A stretch of 9,844 nucleotides of DNA from Panacagrimonas sp041635265 (lineage in GTDB: Bacteria > Pseudomonadota > Gammaproteobacteria > Nevskiales > Nevskiaceae), in NCBI GenBank assembly GCA_041635265.1, contig JBFJJV010000115.1, positions 1-9,844 on the forward strand. Direction: 5' to 3'. Below, in pieces: positions 1 to 6,178 of this stretch. Positions within the stretch are counted from its first letter, which is position 1. Each line of letters opens with the position of its first letter. Below the pieces are notes generated by a model, which did not search any database, had not been told where the DNA came from, and saw only the letters and a program-made list of their open reading frames with translations. The position numbers were made by a program, and so were the translations under genes.

Positions 1-2
1 AT

Positions 3-50
3 AGCATCGGCGCCAACTTGGCCGCTGACTACAACGCCCGAACACAATGA
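3..50 (+). CDS. C-terminal tail of an unidentified upstream gene (partial)
   Basis: Frame 3 is open from the window edge to a TGA at 48-50 and reads SIGANLAADYNARTQ, a composition that looks like real coding sequence. Frame 1 is also open to a TGA at 70-72 but gives a Thr/Pro-rich string that looks less natural. The TGA at 48-50 overlaps an ATG at 47-49, as expected of a tightly packed operon leading into the ATP-grasp gene. Fifteen residues are too few to name a family. RLAN-type ligases are often next to peptidase or acetyltransferase genes, but nothing here shows that this is one. Confidence 0.35.
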   Translation, partial: SIGANLAADYNARTQ

Positions 51-82
51 AACTTGCACTCAGAAACCCTGACCGCGGATGA
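47..82 (+). CDS. 11-codon micro-ORF bridging two genes
   Basis: ATG at 47-49 opens a frame reading MKLALRNPDRG and closing at TGA 80-82. Its start overlaps the stop of the upstream tail (ATGA, 47-50) and its stop overlaps the start of the ATP-grasp gene (ATGA, 79-82). No Shine-Dalgarno sequence is visible before either ATG. It may be a re-initiation relay that couples translation of the two large genes, or a chance product of two closely spaced ATGA sequences. It resembles no peptide I know. Confidence 0.2.
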   Translation: MKLALRNPDRG

Positions 83-1548
83 GCGGCGTTGTCGTGGTCG
101 ACCGGCGCTCGGACTGGCCCTTACAAATTTCCGGCATGCAGGTGCTCACGGCCTGGGAATACCTGACCCAAGCACCCGAGTCGCCGCCGCGTAACACGCG
201 CGTGTACAACCTGTGTCGAAGTTTCGGCTACCAGACCACGGGTTACTACGTGTCTCTGCTGGGCGGCGCGCGAGGCCACCGCCTCTTGCCCGACGTCATG
301 ACGATTCAGGATCTGAAGCTGGCCGAAAGCCCGTCTGTGCTCAATGATGAGATTGAAGAGCTGATTCAATCCAGCCTTTCGCATCTGAGTTCCGAGCAAT
401 TCACACTCAATGTCTATTTCGGAACCGCAGCGGCGAAACGGCACGATCGCCTCGCACGGGCTCTGTTCAATCTTTTCCCCGCACCCTTGCTGGAAACCTG
501 CTTTGCACTGCGGGACGGTCGATGGCACGTCACCGGCGTGGCTGCGATCGCCTTGGGTGAGGTTCCGGACGCGCATCGGGAAGCCCTGATCGGCGCAGCA
601 AAGCAGTTCTTTTCCCGGCGGCGTAGTCCGGGAGCGCGCAGAAAGGCCGCGCGCTTTGATCTAGCCATTCTGGTCAATCCCAAAGAGGCCGAACCCCCGT
701 CCAATGCACGGGCGCTCAAGCGCTTTGAAAAAGCAGCCAAGGGCCTGGGCATGGACGTCGACTTCATCGACAAGAGCGACTACGGCCACGTCGCCGAGTA
801 CGACGCCCTGTTTATCCGGGAAACCACGGCGGTCAATCATCACACCTATCGCTTCGCCCGCCGCGCCGCGCGCGAGGGCCTGATCGTCCTGGATGATCCG
901 GTCTCGATTCTGCGCGCGACGAACAAGGTATTTCTGGCTGAACTGATGGACCGCCACCGCATTCCGCAACCGCAGACGCTGCTGATCCATCGCGGCAATG
1001 TCAGCCACATCGCCGAGCAGCTTGGATTTCCCTGCGTACTCAAACAGCCCGACTCGCAATTCTCTCGCGGCGTGATCAAGGTCGAAAATTCGACCGAGTT
1101 ACGCCGCCTCACACGAGAACTGCTGGAGCGCAGCGATATCATCATTGCGCAGTCTTTCGAGCCCACCGAGTACGACTGGCGCGTCGGCGTGCTCGATGGT
1201 GAGCCCCTCTACGCCTGCCGCTATTTTATGGCGCAGGGTCATTGGCAAGTGGTTCATCGCGAGGGCAGCAAGACCCAAGAAGGTGAGCACGAAACGATCG
1301 ACGTTGTCGAAATTCCCGACAATGTGCGCCGCATTGCGGTGCAGGCCGCGCGCGCGGTGGGCAATGGCCTGTATGGCGTAGACCTGAAGCAGATCGGAAC
1401 TGTCGTCAAGGTGATTGAAGTCAACGACAATCCGAATATCGATTACGGCGTCGAAGACCTCTACCTTGGCGAGGTCCTGTACCAACGCATCATGCAGTAC
1501 TTCCTGCGCCGTCTGGAGGAGCGCACCCAGGACAGGCGCATCACTTGA
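79..1548 (+). CDS. RimK-like ATP-grasp ligase with RLAN N-terminal domain
   Basis: 489 residues, a predicted cytosolic ATP-dependent carboxylate-amine ligase that joins an amino acid or peptide to a carboxylate through an acyl phosphate. The N-terminal third (about 20-175) matches the RLAN domain found before RimK-like ATP-grasp modules. The ATP-grasp fold covers about 275-475. Visible nucleotide and metal residues are K283, K322 in VLKQPDSQFSRGV, the GVDLK segment at 433-437 and EVNDNPN at 447-453, with E447 and N449/N451 as likely Mg ligands. This is longer than RimK itself (about 300 residues), so it is not the S6 glutamate ligase. The ATG at 79 is used because an in-frame TGA lies at 70-72. 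No good Shine-Dalgarno precedes it, which suggests translational coupling. Its stop overlaps the GNAT start by four bases. The family is clear; the substrate is unknown. Confidence 0.85.
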   Translation: MSGVVVVDRRSDWPLQISGMQVLTAWEYLTQAPESPPRNTRVYNLCRSFGYQTTGYYVSLLGGARGHRLLPDVMTIQDLKLAESPSVLNDEIEELIQSSLSHLSSEQFTLNVYFGTAAAKRHDRLARALFNLFPAPLLETCFALRDGRWHVTGVAAIALGEVPDAHREALIGAAKQFFSRRRSPGARRKAARFDLAILVNPKEAEPPSNARALKRFEKAAKGLGMDVDFIDKSDYGHVAEYDALFIRETTAVNHHTYRFARRAAREGLIVLDDPVSILRATNKVFLAELMDRHRIPQPQTLLIHRGNVSHIAEQLGFPCVLKQPDSQFSRGVIKVENSTELRRLTRELLERSDIIIAQSFEPTEYDWRVGVLDGEPLYACRYFMAQGHWQVVHREGSKTQEGEHETIDVVEIPDNVRRIAVQAARAVGNGLYGVDLKQIGTVVKVIEVNDNPNIDYGVEDLYLGEVLYQRIMQYFLRRLEERTQDRRIT

Positions 1549-1994
1549 ATTCAATCAGGATCAGACAGGCTACGGCGGCAGACGCCGACCAGATCATCGC
1601 GATGGAATCTCTGTTTCCGTCGGACCGTCTTTCTGCTCGCTCAGTGCGCGCTCTGCTCAAATCCGCCTCGGCCAAGATCTGGGTAGCGGACGCATCGGCA
1701 CAGATTGTCGGCAATCTGGTGCTGCTGCTGCGCGCTCGATCCCGTGTCGCACGAATTTATTCGCTGGTCGTTGCACCCGCGGCACGCGGCCAGCGCATTG
1801 CCGAAAGGCTGATTGCCGCAGCCGAAAGCTGTGCACAGGATCAAGGCCGGATACGAATGACTCTGGAGGTCCGCTGCGATGCATCCTCCGCACGCAAGCT
1901 GTATGCGCGACTGGGGTATCGGGAGAGCCGGCGATTACCCAATTTCTATGACGACGGCGTTGACGGCTTCAGCCTGATCAAGCTGATCGGCTGA
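1545..1994 (+). CDS. GNAT N-acetyltransferase, RimI-like
   Basis: 149 residues spanning a single GNAT fold, predicted to transfer acetyl from acetyl-CoA to an amine, perhaps a protein N-terminus or a small molecule. Motif A is SLVVAPAARGQRIAERL (73-89), where the pyrophosphate-binding loop RGQRIA (81-86) has Arg at the usual central Gly. The C-terminal half has LEVR (107-110), A116, LY (119-120), LGY (123-125) and Y135, the pattern of RimI-type enzymes. The start is TTG at 1545, in a TTGA overlap with the ligase stop; no in-frame ATG precedes the fold. AGGA at 1529-1532 is a possible binding site. Coupling to the RLAN ligase suggests both act on the same substrate. It need not be RimI itself, which is usually encoded elsewhere with tsaB-type genes. 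Confidence 0.85.
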   Translation: MNSIRIRQATAADADQIIAMESLFPSDRLSARSVRALLKSASAKIWVADASAQIVGNLVLLLRARSRVARIYSLVVAPAARGQRIAERLIAAAESCAQDQGRIRMTLEVRCDASSARKLYARLGYRESRRLPNFYDDGVDGFSLIKLIG

Positions 1995-2071
1995 ACCGAA
2001 AAGCCCTCTCCCTTAAGCGATCTGGCCATACTCATAAGAGCCAGTATTGAGCGGCAATCGGCGCACAAAGC

Positions 2072-2100
2072 TTGTCAAATGAGCGAGATGATGGAGTAAT
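2072..2100 (+). promoter_or_regulatory. Candidate sigma70 promoter for the M15 peptidase gene
   Basis: TTGTCA at 2072-2077 (5 of 6 matches to TTGACA), a 17-base spacer and AGTAAT at 2095-2100 (4 of 6 matches to TATAAT). A transcript would begin near 2107 and give a leader of about 50 bases. It fits a gene that starts its own unit after the GNAT stop. Assigned by eye from consensus only. Confidence 0.4.
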
Positions 2101-2147
2101 CAGCTCGGCTAGCGTCCATCAAGCTAAATCTTGAATAAGAACAGCAT

Positions 2148-2155
2148 GGAGGGGG
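2148..2155 (+). promoter_or_regulatory. Strong ribosome binding site for the M15 peptidase
   Basis: GGAGGGGG ends four bases before the ATG at 2160, leaving the GGAG core about 8 bases upstream. It is the best Shine-Dalgarno in the window and fixes the peptidase start at 2160. Most neighbouring genes rely on overlaps or lack a clear site. Confidence 0.75.
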
Positions 2156-2159
2156 AACC

Positions 2160-2996
2160 ATGGGCATTCCGTCGGAAGTCATTCGCTACGGCCAGCGCCA
2201 ACTCAAGGCAGATCGACAATATCGTGAAAAACTTGACGGCCAGTTGGGGCCGAGAACAGAGCTGGCCTTGGACAAGGTGCTCAAGGCGCATCAGGATCAC
2301 CTATCCCAGGCGCACAAGAAAGACATTCTCGCCGGCTCGCGTACGCGCAAACTGATCGCCTATATTCAACTCCGTGCAAGCCAGTCGAATATCGATACTG
2401 GAATCATTGACGGCTACTGGGGCCCACAGACCCAATATGCGTTCGACAGTCTCCTTTTTCTTGAGGAGCATGGCCGCCTGCCTTCAAGCTGGCGCGACCA
2501 GCAGACGGTCGATCGTAATCCGAATCTCTGGCCAGCTGAGAACGCAAACGAAATGACCTCGTTCTACGGCGCAGCCGGGGAGAATCTGGTCACCATCGAA
2601 TTACCCTATACCCACCGATTGAGCTGGGATTTGCGTAAAACCGTCAGCCGCCTCACCTGCAACATCAAAGTTGCAGACTCACTGCATCGGGTGTTGAGCA
2701 ATGTGCGTCAAAAATATGGCGATGACGGCATCCGGGCCCTGCGCCTTGACCAATACGGCGGCTGCTTCAACAAACGCAAAAAACGCGGCGGCAGTTCCTG
2801 GTCCACGCACGCCTGGGGCATAGCGATCGACTACGACCCGGATCACAATCAACTGCGCTGGGGACGCGATCAGGCGGGTTTTGCCCGGCCCGAATACGAC
2901 GATTGGTGGGCGTGCTGGGAAGCAGAGGGTTGGGTCGGACTCGGGCGCGCCGACAATTACGACTGGATGCATATTCAAGCAGCCAAACGGACTTAA
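2160..2996 (+). CDS. Endolysin-like M15 peptidase with two PG-binding-like repeats
   Basis: 278 residues, predicted zinc metallopeptidase that cuts peptide cross-links or stems in peptidoglycan. The N-terminal half has two segments of peptidoglycan-binding type: DGQLGPRTELAL (26-37) and IDGYWGPQTQYAF (83-95). The C-terminal catalytic domain has the M15 zinc signature STHAWGIAID (215-224), giving ligands H217 and D224. DWMH (268-271) gives the third ligand H271, with D268 at the catalytic-acid position of the ExxH/DxxH motif. There is no signal peptide or membrane segment, so it would need a holin, lysis or another route to reach its substrate, as phage endolysins do. No phage genes lie alongside. 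Four 60-base stretches I counted inside it average about 53% GC, lower than much of the window, so it may have been acquired. A D,D-carboxypeptidase or L-alanyl-D-glutamate peptidase is possible; the bond cut is not determined. Confidence 0.8.
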   Translation: MGIPSEVIRYGQRQLKADRQYREKLDGQLGPRTELALDKVLKAHQDHLSQAHKKDILAGSRTRKLIAYIQLRASQSNIDTGIIDGYWGPQTQYAFDSLLFLEEHGRLPSSWRDQQTVDRNPNLWPAENANEMTSFYGAAGENLVTIELPYTHRLSWDLRKTVSRLTCNIKVADSLHRVLSNVRQKYGDDGIRALRLDQYGGCFNKRKKRGGSSWSTHAWGIAIDYDPDHNQLRWGRDQAGFARPEYDDWWACWEAEGWVGLGRADNYDWMHIQAAKRT

Positions 2997-3026
2997 GCCC
3001 CCGGCGCTTACAGCCTTCCGGCCCTG

Positions 3027-4604
3027 CTAGCGTTTGCTCAGAGAGCCGAGGATTCCGCGTAACAGCGTCCTGCCGATCTGTCGTCCGATAGTGCTGGCCA
3101 CGCTGCGGGTTGCCGTTTTCATGGCTGCTTGGGCTAGTGTGTCTCCACGCCGGGAGCTGCTGCTGCGACTCTTCTTTTGCTCCGCCTCAAGGTCTTTCTT
3201 GACCTGTCTTTTCCAGTCCGCTTCGCGCTTGGCGCGCGCCTTGGCCTCTTGTTCAGCGAGCTCGACCGCTGCCTGGTCTGCTTTGGTCTTGTCTTCCTGC
3301 GCTTTTTTGACCTGCGCCTCTTGGGTCGCTTTCTCGGCGCGCTCGGTCAGCTTTTCGTAAGCGGATTCACGATCAACCAGTGTTTCGTAGCGACCCTGCA
3401 CCGGACTGCGCGACATCACCGTCTTGCGCTCTTCGGCCGTGATCGGACCCATGCGTGAACGCGGCGGGCGGATCAGGGTCTGGTTGACGATCCCCGGCAC
3501 ACCGCCTTGCTCGAGCGTAGAGACCAGGGCCTCACCAACGCCCAGGGTCGTGATGACCTGCTCCACATCCAGCTTCGGATTCGGCCGAAAAGTCTGCGCC
3601 GCTGCTTTGACTGCCTTCTGGTCGCGCGGGGTGAAGGCGCGCAACGCATGTTGCACTCGGTTGCCCAACTGACCCAGCACTTCATCGGGCAGATCGAGTG
3701 GATTCTGCGTGACAAAGTAGATGCCCACGCCCTTGGAGCGAATCAGACGCACCACCTGTTCAATCTTGTCGAGCAGGGCCTTGGGCGCGTCCTTGAACAA
3801 GAGGTGCGCCTCATCAAAGAAAAACACCAGCTTGGGTTTTTCCTGATCACCGGCCTCCGGCAATTCTTCGAACAACTCGGCGAGCAACCACAGCAGGAAA
3901 GTCGAATAAAGCTGCGGTTTCATGAACAACTTGTCCGCCGCCAGAATATTGATGATGCCGCGACCGGACATATCGGTGCGCATCAGATCCTTGAGTTCCA
4001 GCGCCGGCTCGCCAAAGAAAATGGCCCCGCCAGCCTGCTCCAGTGCAACCACGCCGCGCTGGATGGCGCCCACCGACGATGCACTGATCAGCCCGTACTC
4101 GGACCCAAGCGCTTTGGCATTGTCGGCGACATGGCTCAGTGCGGCACGCAGGTCTTTCAAATCGAGGAGCAGCAAGCCCTGATCGTCGCAATACTTGAAC
4201 AACAGCATCAGCACCGATTCCTGCACCTCTGACAACTCCAGCAGCCTCGAGAGCATATCCGGCCCCATGTCGGAGACGGTGCCGCGCACCGGATGCCCCT
4301 GCTCGCCAAACACATCCCAGAACACAGTGGGATAAGCCTGTGGACCATAGCCCTGGAGCCCGACCTGTACAGCGCGGGCTGCCAGCTTGGGCTTGTTTTC
4401 GCCCGCTGCTGCGATCCCGGACAGATCCCCTTTGACGTCTGCTGCAAAGACCGGAACGCCGAGGTCGGAAAAACCTTCCGCCAGAATCTGCAGGGTAATG
4501 GTCTTGCCGGTGCCGGTCGCCCCGGCGATCAGCCCATGCCGATTGGCGTATTTGGGAAGGATCACTTGCGGCGTTTCGCCTTTTCCAATCAGCAGGGTTT
4601 CCAT
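3027..4604 (-). CDS. yjgR: YjgR-type HerA-like ATPase (DUF853)
   Basis: 525 residues, a cytosolic P-loop ATPase of the HerA/FtsK-like class, close in length and layout to E. coli YjgR. Walker A is GATGTGKT (28-35). Walker B is LVFFFDEAHLL (259-269), with D264 and E265. YFVTQNPLDLPDEV (296-309) fits the sensor and following segment. The tail from about 411 to 480 is rich in Glu, Lys, Ala and Arg and is likely a coiled coil, then a Ser/Arg linker leads to a small basic C-terminal segment. HerA relatives are hexameric DNA translocases, but the role of YjgR proteins is not established. It lies 87 bases downstream of radA on the same strand and is convergent with the peptidase gene. The start at 4604 follows a weak GGAAACGAG site. 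The family call is firm, the function is not. Confidence 0.88.
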   Translation of the reverse strand: METLLIGKGETPQVILPKYANRHGLIAGATGTGKTITLQILAEGFSDLGVPVFAADVKGDLSGIAAAGENKPKLAARAVQVGLQGYGPQAYPTVFWDVFGEQGHPVRGTVSDMGPDMLSRLLELSEVQESVLMLLFKYCDDQGLLLLDLKDLRAALSHVADNAKALGSEYGLISASSVGAIQRGVVALEQAGGAIFFGEPALELKDLMRTDMSGRGIINILAADKLFMKPQLYSTFLLWLLAELFEELPEAGDQEKPKLVFFFDEAHLLFKDAPKALLDKIEQVVRLIRSKGVGIYFVTQNPLDLPDEVLGQLGNRVQHALRAFTPRDQKAVKAAAQTFRPNPKLDVEQVITTLGVGEALVSTLEQGGVPGIVNQTLIRPPRSRMGPITAEERKTVMSRSPVQGRYETLVDRESAYEKLTERAEKATQEAQVKKAQEDKTKADQAAVELAEQEAKARAKREADWKRQVKKDLEAEQKKSRSSSSRRGDTLAQAAMKTATRSVASTIGRQIGRTLLRGILGSLSKR

Positions 4605-4643
4605 CGTCTCGTTTCCGGTCTATTTTCGTCGAATCGGTGAGTC

Positions 4644-4672
4644 TTTCTAGCGGCTTGGGGTGGGCAAGGCAA
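4644..4672 (-). promoter_or_regulatory. Weak candidate promoter between radA and yjgR
   Basis: On the minus strand TTGCCT (4667-4672) and TAGAAA (4644-4649) are separated by 17 bases, 8 of 12 consensus matches. It could give yjgR a transcript of its own with a leader of about 35 bases. The match is weak and readthrough from radA is equally likely. Confidence 0.22.
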
Positions 4673-4691
4673 TTCCGGACGAGTCGCTGAC

Positions 4692-6041
4692 TCAGGCGAT
4701 ATAGCCCAGCGCCTGATCCAGTCGGCCAATGGCGGTGACGTCCAGCTTGAGATTTGCGCCCTTTCGCGGTTTGTTGGCCTGCGGCACCAGCGCCCGTTTG
4801 AAGCCCTGCTTTGCCGCTTCGAGCAAGCGCTCTTCGCCCCCCTGCACCGGGCGAATTTCACCGGCCAGTCCAACCTCGCCAAAGATGACCAGATCGGGCG
4901 GCAGGGGCTTGCCGCGGAAGCTCGACAGGATTGCCAGCAGCAGCGGCAGGTCAGCGCCGGTCTCGCTGATGCGCATGCCGCCGACCACATTCACGAATAC
5001 ATCCTGATCGCCCAGCGCGACTCCGGCATGACGGTGCAGCACCGCCAGCAGCATGTTCAATCGGTTTGCTTCCAGCCCCAGCGCGACCCGCCGCGGATTG
5101 CCCAGCATGGAACGGTCCACCAGCGCCTGTACTTCGACCAGGAGCGGTCGCGTGCCTTGCCGGGTCACCATGATCACACTGCCGGGAACCGGATCCTCAT
5201 GACGGGACAGGAACAGTGCGGACGGATTGCTGACCTCTTTCAAGCCGCCGTCGGTCATGGCGAAAACGCCCAGCTCATTGACTGCGCCAAAGCGGTTCTT
5301 GACCGCCCGGATCAGGCGAAAACGAGAACCGGGATCGTGCTCGAAATAGAGCACGGTATCGACCATATGTTCCAGCACCCTGGGACCGGCGATAGCGCCT
5401 TCCTTGGTGACGTGACCGACCAGAATGACCGTGGTGCCACTGGCCTTGGCATAGCGCACCAGCTGCGCCGAGCACTCACGCAGCTGAGAGACCGAGCCGG
5501 GGGCCGAGTCCAGCGCGTCAGTAAACAGGGTCTGGATGGAATCGATCACGGCGAGTTCAGCACGGCTGGCACTGAGGGTGGCGATAATGGTCTCGACACT
5601 GGTTTCGGCCACGGCAGGCAGGTCAATCCGCTCCAAACCGAGCCGCTTGGCGCGCATGGCGACCTGCGAAAGCGACTCTTCGCCAGTCACATACAGGGTG
5701 TCGCGACGCCCCTCAACCGCCGCCAGCACCTGCAGCAGCAAAGTCGATTTGCCAATGCCAGGATCACCGCCGATGAGAATGACCGCGCCGCGGACGAAGC
5801 CCCCGCCCAGCACTCGATCCACCTCCGGCATGCCGCTGGGCAGACGCGGCGCAGACTCGGCCTCGACCTGGTCCAGACGCTGAACCGTCGCCGCTCCGGC
5901 CGTTCGCCCACCGCTCCTGGACGGCTTTGAGGCCGCTTCGACCAGCGTATTCCATTCACCGCAGTCGGCGCACTGACCCGACCATTTAGAGGCCGTCGAG
6001 CCACAGCTCTGACACACGTAGGAAGTCTTGATTCGGGCCAT
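4692..6041 (-). CDS. radA: DNA repair protein RadA (branch-migration ATPase)
   Basis: 449 residues, full length for RadA (also called Sms). It is a RecA-related hexameric motor that promotes branch migration and processes recombination intermediates together with RecA. In order: an N-terminal C4 zinc finger (C10, C13, C24, C27); a RecA-like core with Walker A GGDPGIGKST (91-100) and Walker B LAVID (163-167); the RadA-specific KNRFG motif (248-252); and a C-terminal Lon-protease-like domain from about 285 to 449 of the non-proteolytic RadA type. The ATG at 6041 directly precedes the zinc finger, and the next upstream in-frame ATG (6058-6060) reads into a stop. No clear Shine-Dalgarno is present. 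It is transcribed divergently from the phosphatase gene and is probably first in a unit with yjgR. Confidence 0.96.
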   Translation of the reverse strand: MARIKTSYVCQSCGSTASKWSGQCADCGEWNTLVEAASKPSRSGGRTAGAATVQRLDQVEAESAPRLPSGMPEVDRVLGGGFVRGAVILIGGDPGIGKSTLLLQVLAAVEGRRDTLYVTGEESLSQVAMRAKRLGLERIDLPAVAETSVETIIATLSASRAELAVIDSIQTLFTDALDSAPGSVSQLRECSAQLVRYAKASGTTVILVGHVTKEGAIAGPRVLEHMVDTVLYFEHDPGSRFRLIRAVKNRFGAVNELGVFAMTDGGLKEVSNPSALFLSRHEDPVPGSVIMVTRQGTRPLLVEVQALVDRSMLGNPRRVALGLEANRLNMLLAVLHRHAGVALGDQDVFVNVVGGMRISETGADLPLLLAILSSFRGKPLPPDLVIFGEVGLAGEIRPVQGGEERLLEAAKQGFKRALVPQANKPRKGANLKLDVTAIGRLDQALGYIA

Positions 6042-6081
6042 GCGGGCGTTAGGAGCTCATAGGTCGCGGATTATTCGGGCT

Positions 6082-6090
6082 ATTATCGCA
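6082..6090 (-). promoter_or_regulatory. Candidate extended -10 element for radA
   Basis: The minus strand reads TGCGATAAT, i.e. TGn followed by a hexamer with 5 of 6 matches to TATAAT. There is no recognisable -35 at the normal distance, which extended -10 promoters can tolerate. A transcript would start near 6075, about 34 bases before the radA ATG. Confidence 0.35.
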
Positions 6091-6106
6091 GCACATGGAG
6101 ATTCAC

Positions 6107-6128
6107 GGCATTGCACAGCAGCAATGCC
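6107..6128. repeat. Perfect 8-bp inverted repeat, possible operator or hairpin
   Basis: GGCATTGC at 6107-6114 and GCAATGCC at 6121-6128 are perfect inverted complements around a 6-base spacer (ACAGCA). There is no T-tract on either strand, so it is not a terminator. It sits where the -35 region of the proposed radA promoter would fall and about 50 bases before the phosphatase start, a position suited to a dimeric repressor site or an untranslated-leader hairpin. Confidence 0.45.
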
Positions 6129-6178
6129 TGCTATTCGCAGTTCACCCTTTTCCCGCCCACCTATCCTAAGCAATCCGC

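Larger units (their letters stand above)
1995..2159. other. Intergenic interval before the M15 peptidase gene
   Basis: 165 bases, visibly more AT-rich than the flanking genes. It holds a candidate sigma70 promoter (2072-2100) and a strong ribosome binding site (2148-2155). An imperfect inverted repeat, CTGGC 2022-2026 with GCCAG 2040-2044, has no T-tract and is a poor terminator candidate. A six-residue ORF at 2079-2099 overlaps the putative -10 and is probably meaningless. Confidence 0.6.
6042..6178. other. Divergent intergenic region, radA / PP2C phosphatase
   Basis: 137 bases carrying the start signals of both divergent units. It contains a candidate extended -10 for radA (6082-6090) and a perfect inverted repeat (6107-6128). 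On the plus strand TATTAT (6081-6086) matches 5 of 6 -10 positions but has no -35 partner, and no Shine-Dalgarno is visible before the phosphatase ATG at 6179. Confidence 0.5.

Noticed and set aside
79..1548. Naming the ATP-grasp gene rimK
   Set aside because: It is much longer than RimK, has an RLAN N-terminal domain, and is not beside rpsF or the usual rimK neighbours; only the C-terminal ATP-grasp part is RimK-like.
2079..2099. Six-codon ORF (MSEMME) upstream of the peptidase
   Set aside because: It overlaps the putative -10 element and would lie upstream of the predicted transcript start.
2997..3026. Bidirectional terminator between the convergent peptidase and yjgR genes
   Set aside because: Only short CCGG-type complementarity and no T-tract on either strand; any termination here is probably Rho-dependent.
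3507..4232. 241-residue open frame on the plus strand inside yjgR
   Set aside because: It lies wholly antisense to a clear HerA-like ATPase gene, has no recognisable domain, and is explained by GC-rich codon bias.
4681..4693. GAGTC-GCT-GACTC hairpin at the radA stop codon
   Set aside because: Stem of only five bases overlapping the coding end, no T-run; could easily be chance.
5028..5930. 300-residue open frame on the plus strand inside radA
   Set aside because: Antisense to radA, rich in His, Gln and Arg with no family resemblance; typical of shadow frames in GC-rich genes.
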